DNA from: Synechococcus sp. NOUM97013
GTDB lineage: Bacteria; Cyanobacteriota; Cyanobacteriia; PCC-6307; Cyanobiaceae
Reading direction: 5' to 3'
Assembly: GCF_014279815.1 (NCBI RefSeq)
Contig: NZ_CP047941.1
Span: 2,356,001 to 2,420,000 of the forward strand
Length of the DNA stretch: 64,000 nt
Shown here: in pieces, positions 60,771 to 64,000 of the stretch
How positions within the stretch are numbered: the first letter of the stretch is position 1
Layout: every line of letters starts with the position of its first letter
The notes under the pieces: generated by a model
Database searches by the model: none
The model's input: the letters and a program-made list of their open reading frames with translations, nothing else
Told to the model about the DNA's origin: nothing
Translations under genes and position numbers: made by a program

Positions 60771-61559
60771 TCAACTGGACGCGGAGGTATAGAAGCGCAG
60801 GGCAAACAACCAGAAGGCACGTGCGATCGCAAAGAACAGCAGCGCCAAAGCCAAGCCCGCCAACAACATCGGCACCGCCGCCTCACCCAGCAACACCTGG
60901 GCGGGAACAGTCGTGAGAAAGGCCACCGGCAGCACGAACGTGAACAACAGGCGCAGGGTCGGCGGATAGGCACTGAGCGGATAACGACCGGAGGCCAGTA
61001 GTGCCCGCAACACCTCAGTGGCATTCCAGGTTTTGACGAACCAGATGCTGGTGGCGGCAATCAGAAACCAGAGCGAATAGAGGATCAGGCCACCGGCCAG
61101 CAACATGACCAACACGGCAAACAGGGCAGGCAAGCTGACCACCACACCGGCCTGATGGCTGCCCCAGGCCAAAAGCCCCAATCCAAGACCGATTTCCGGC
61201 AGCCCTGCTGGCGACAACGTGCGCAACGACAACCAGAACTGGCTGTCGATCGGTTTGAGCAGCACGAAATCCAAGGTGCCCTCCCGCACATGGGTGACGA
61301 TCGCCCCGAGGTTGGGTCGGAGCCAGGTGGTGGCCATGCCGTCGAACACCGTGTAGAGCCCCTGCACCATCAGAGCCTGGGCCCAGCTCCAGCCCCCTAA
61401 CGTCTGATCGGGGCCATAGAACAGCGAGAGCAGCAACAGGCTGCCGCTGAGGCTCATCGCCACCGCTAGCAGCTCAATCAACACATTGGCTTGATATTCC
61501 AGCTGCACTGCCACAGCGGTGCCCCAGAAGCGACGCAGGGTTCGCCAGTACCGTCCCAT
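60771..61559 (-). CDS. ABC-2/DUF990-type transporter permease, subunit 2
   Basis: A protein of 262 residues with six spans, starting MGRYWRTLRRFWGTAVAVQL EYQ, typical of DUF990 permeases. Other signs are TLDFVLLKPIDSQFWLSLRT and a long hydrophobic C-terminus. The ATG at 61559 overlaps the stop of the preceding permease (ATGA-type overlap), so it is chosen over an upstream start at 61730. It forms an exporter with the next two genes; the substrate is unknown. Confidence 0.85.
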   Translation of the reverse strand: MGRYWRTLRRFWGTAVAVQLEYQANVLIELLAVAMSLSGSLLLLSLFYGPDQTLGGWSWAQALMVQGLYTVFDGMATTWLRPNLGAIVTHVREGTLDFVLLKPIDSQFWLSLRTLSPAGLPEIGLGLGLLAWGSHQAGVVVSLPALFAVLVMLLAGGLILYSLWFLIAATSIWFVKTWNATEVLRALLASGRYPLSAYPPTLRLLFTFVLPVAFLTTVPAQVLLGEAAVPMLLAGLALALLFFAIARAFWLFALRFYTSASS

Positions 61560-62356
61560 CAGGCCCCCATGGCGCTGTAACGCCGCACGCCAGCCCGCCA
61601 GAGCAGCAGCACCAGCGGCAACAACAAGGCGATCCAGGCCAACTGGGCCCCGAAACCCGCCAACAGATCCACGGGTTGGCCCGCCAGCACGCGCGCCGGG
61701 AAATCGATCAGATACGGGAACGGCGTCCACTCGGCCACGGCCCGAACCGCCGGCGGAAAAGCCGTGAGTGGCGCCAACAACCCGGAAAGGAACAGGAAGG
61801 GGATGAACTGGAGACGTTCCAGGGCGCTGGCCTTCTCACTCCAGAAACAGAGGGCTGCAATCAGGCTCTGGAACAGGAAGGCGATGGCAAAGGCCATCCA
61901 GGTGGCCAACCAGGCCAGCAGGAACCCCCCGAACGACGGCAGCCAGAAGGCCTGGGGCTGCACTGCAAAAAACACGGCCGCGATCAGAGCCGCGAAGGGC
62001 AAACGTGTGAGCTGCTCGCCCAGGTGGGCTGCCACATAACGCCAAAGCGGATGCAGCGGTTGCAGCAGATAGGGCGATAGCCGACCGAGAAGAGCGTCTT
62101 CCTCAAAGGCATACACCACCCACACCACCGAGAACTGGCGCACCAGAAAGGCGCTGAGGAAATAACGATCCAGGGCCACACCATCCAGCCCCAGCCCTGA
62201 GCGCGCGTCGCTGCCGCTCCAGACGCTGAGCATGATGAAAGGCAGCACTCCGGAGAGAGCCCAGAGGGCGATCTCGGCGCGGTACTCGAGCATGTGGGCG
62301 TACTGGGACCCCAGCAACACCCGGATGATCCGCCGGTTAAGCCCGAAGATCCGCAT
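61559..62356 (-). CDS. ABC-2/DUF990-type transporter permease, subunit 1
   Basis: A protein of 265 residues with six hydrophobic spans. The N-terminus (VLLGSQYAHMLEYRAEIALW) and the phrase EDALLGRLSPYLLQPLHPLW match the DUF990 permease family, as does LERLQFIPFLFLSGLLAPLT. Its start lies on the last base of the ATPase gene, so the three genes are translated as one operon. Cargo unknown; no substrate-specific neighbour is present. Confidence 0.85.
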   Translation of the reverse strand: MRIFGLNRRIIRVLLGSQYAHMLEYRAEIALWALSGVLPFIMLSVWSGSDARSGLGLDGVALDRYFLSAFLVRQFSVVWVVYAFEEDALLGRLSPYLLQPLHPLWRYVAAHLGEQLTRLPFAALIAAVFFAVQPQAFWLPSFGGFLLAWLATWMAFAIAFLFQSLIAALCFWSEKASALERLQFIPFLFLSGLLAPLTAFPPAVRAVAEWTPFPYLIDFPARVLAGQPVDLLAGFGAQLAWIALLLPLVLLLWRAGVRRYSAMGA

Positions 62357-63330
62357 CAGACCCGGCCCTGGCGGAACAACCCACCGATCAGTTCCTCAAT
62401 CGGCGGATCAGTCACATCCAAATCGCGCACCGCAAAACGTTCCAGCAGCTGGGCCACCACGACAGTGAGCTGATCGCGAGGTACCAGCAGCCGCACATCA
62501 CACCCCTCCATCAACTCCAACCGTCCCAAACCAGCCAAAGCTTCCGGCTCCACGGGCGACTCCAACTCCAGCCGCACCTCCCGCTCCGGAGCCAGCTGAT
62601 CGGCAAGCACTTCAAGGGGGCCGTCGTGGAACAACCGCCCCTGGTGAATCAGCAGCACCCGGGGGCACAGCGCTGTGATGTCAGCCATGTAATGGCTGGT
62701 GAGCAGCACCGTTGCCCCCGTGCGCCGGTTGTACTCGGCCAAAAACTGGCGAACCCGGGCCTGGGCATTCACATCCAACCCCAGCGTCGGTTCATCGAGA
62801 AACAACACCTCCGGCTCGTGCAAAAGCGCCGCCAACAGTTCGGCCTTCATTCGCTGACCGAGGGAAAGCTTGCGCACCGGCCGGGTGAGCTCCTCCCCCA
62901 GCTCCAGCAAATCCGCCAGCTCGTTGATCCGCCGCCGAGCCACACCATCGGGAATGCCGTAGACGGCCGCATTCACCCGCAGTGAATCCATCGGCGGCAG
63001 ATCCCAGAGCAGCTGCTGCTTCTGACCCATCACCAGAGTGATCCGGCGCAGAAACTCCGCCTGACGGCGCTGCGGCCGGTGCCCCGCCACCTGCACATCC
63101 CCAGCACTGGGGTGAATCAACCCGCAGAGCATCTTCAAGGTGGTGGTCTTGCCGGCGCCATTGGCGCCGAGAAAACCCACCATCTCGCCGGGCTCGATCC
63201 GAAAGGAGACGTCCTGCACCGCCGTCACATCCCGCGTGCGGCGGCGAACGAAATGGCGCAGGGTGCCGGCCAGTCCGGGCTGCTTCTCGGCAACCCGGTA
63301 GATCTTGCTCAGCCCCTCGACCTGAATCAC
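62356..63330 (-). CDS. ABC transporter ATP-binding protein (exporter type)
   Basis: A protein of 324 residues. Walker A is GANGAGKTT near residue 58, the signature is KLSLGQRMKAELLAALLHEP, Walker B VLFLDEPTLGLDVNAQ and the switch His is in LLTSHYMADI. The C-terminal ~90 residues resemble those of ABC-2 exporter ATPases acting with DUF990 permeases. The start is taken as GTG at 63330, four bases after the valS stop; a TTG one codon earlier is the alternative. First gene of a tight three-gene exporter behind valS. Confidence 0.93.
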   Translation of the reverse strand: MIQVEGLSKIYRVAEKQPGLAGTLRHFVRRRTRDVTAVQDVSFRIEPGEMVGFLGANGAGKTTTLKMLCGLIHPSAGDVQVAGHRPQRRQAEFLRRITLVMGQKQQLLWDLPPMDSLRVNAAVYGIPDGVARRRINELADLLELGEELTRPVRKLSLGQRMKAELLAALLHEPEVLFLDEPTLGLDVNAQARVRQFLAEYNRRTGATVLLTSHYMADITALCPRVLLIHQGRLFHDGPLEVLADQLAPEREVRLELESPVEPEALAGLGRLELMEGCDVRLLVPRDQLTVVVAQLLERFAVRDLDVTDPPIEELIGGLFRQGRV

Positions 63331-63334
63331 CAAC

Positions 63335-64000
63335 TCAGCTCAGGTCCGCCAGGCGCTTGCGGGCCAGATCCGCCTGGGCCTGCTTCTCCGCCAGGTTGGC
63401 CTTGCATTCCGCCACCACCTCCGGCGGTGCCTTATCGGCGAAGTTGGGATTCCCAAGCCGGCCCGCCAGGCCCTTGATCTCCTTCTCGGCCTTGGCGATG
63501 TCTTTCTCGAGGCGGCCCTTGAGCGCATCGAGATCCACCAGGCCTTCGATCGGCAGCAGCACCTGCAGCTCACCGCTCACTCCCGCCAGGGCCTTGGCCA
63601 CCGGAGCCGCATCAGCTTCCGCCGGCGCCATCACCGCCACCGACTCCGCTCGCGTCAAGGCTGTGATGTCGGCCGTGCCCTTGGTGAGCACAGCCGCCAA
63701 CTCGCCGCGGCCCGTAACGAAACGCACCGGCACCGATTGAGAGGGCTTGAGGCCCGCCACCGCCCGCAGGTTGCGCACGAGGCGGATGGCACCAATCAAC
63801 TCCGCGAAGGCGGCTTCCAAGGCATCATCCAGAGCGCTTTCATCCAAGGCCGGCCAGGGCTGCAACGCCAAGAAGGTGGTCTCCGGCTCGCCGGTGACGC
63901 TGTGCCAAAGCTCCTCGGTGAGGTGGGGCATCAGCGGGTGCAGCATCAGGTGCATCTGACTGATCACCTTGGCCAGCACCTGCTTGGCCACCCGCTGATC
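63335..64000 (-). CDS. valS: Valine--tRNA ligase, C-terminal part (5' end outside window)
   Basis: 222 codons reach the right edge with no start needed in the window. The visible part is the end of the anticodon-binding domain (LHPLMPHLTEELWHSVTGEP, IRLVRNLRAVAGLKPSQSVP) and the C-terminal coiled coil (KGRLEKDIAKAEKEIKGLAG, then LGNPNFADKAPPEVVAECKA), both typical of ValRS. The catalytic domain with HIGH and KMSKS is beyond the window. The stop is four or five bases before the ABC ATPase start, so the exporter may be cotranscribed with valS. Confidence 0.95.
   Translation of the reverse strand, partial: DQRVAKQVLAKVISQMHLMLHPLMPHLTEELWHSVTGEPETTFLALQPWPALDESALDDALEAAFAELIGAIRLVRNLRAVAGLKPSQSVPVRFVTGRGELAAVLTKGTADITALTRAESVAVMAPAEADAAPVAKALAGVSGELQVLLPIEGLVDLDALKGRLEKDIAKAEKEIKGLAGRLGNPNFADKAPPEVVAECKANLAEKQAQADLARKRLADLS

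Overview
The window is a high-G+C chromosome segment that looks like a marine Synechococcus-type picocyanobacterium. The main pointers are the paired flavodiiron proteins of the Flv3/Flv1 type, cyanobacterial DesC-type desaturases, the order rplI-dnaB followed later by mnmG, a cyanobacterial-type chorismate lyase, and giant surface proteins with SWM repeats like those of swimming marine Synechococcus. The assignment rests on protein resemblance and gene order read by eye; no search was run. No rRNA, tRNA, CRISPR array or recognisable insertion sequence was seen.

Layout. 1-2395 (minus, cut by the window edge): membrane polyferredoxin with a long helical region and a probable C-terminal cyclic-nucleotide-binding domain, A/T-richer than its neighbours. 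2622-5303: alaS. 5339-10337: small membrane protein, SNF2-type ATPase, SWIM zinc-finger protein and MEKHLA protein, overlapping or nearly so, a likely operon. 10507-10920: Hsp20 with a clear terminator. 11021-12325: divergent Nramp-like transporter. 12398-18133: oxygen and peroxide defence block (flv3-flv1, rubrerythrin behind a perfect inverted repeat, FMN reductase, pirin). 18465-23552 (minus): a small ORF, gcvP, gcvH and a PLP enzyme of the methionine gamma-lyase/aluminium-resistance type. 23668-26280: two DesC-like desaturases flanking a convergent/divergent putative regulator, with a perfect 16-bp palindrome in the divergent promoter region. 26322-28275: rplI and dnaB.

28276 to about 46360 is the most unusual part. 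Between dnaB and mnmG lie two giant modular surface-protein genes (1481 and 3535 residues), an outer-membrane barrel-like protein and an AraC-type regulator. The first giant gene is bracketed by a 92-bp direct repeat: the last 92 bp of dnaB (28184-28275) reappear at 32911-33002 with five differences, all synonymous. This suggests that DNA was inserted at the 3' end of dnaB and the reading frame restored, leaving a displaced tail. The second giant protein carries four SWM-type repeats, two beta-propeller-like regions, cadherin-like repeats and Ig/VCBS-like repeats, as expected of a SwmB-like or adhesin-like surface protein.

46363-64000 returns to ordinary high-G+C core genes: mnmG, a PilP/GspC-like single-span protein, chorismate lyase, several conserved small proteins, a SprT-like protein, ligA, a DUF389 membrane protein, a TVP38-type membrane protein, a solute-binding-like lipoprotein in one overlapping operon with two MscS-type channels, a three-gene ABC exporter (ATPase plus two DUF990-type permeases), and the 3' end of valS at the right edge.
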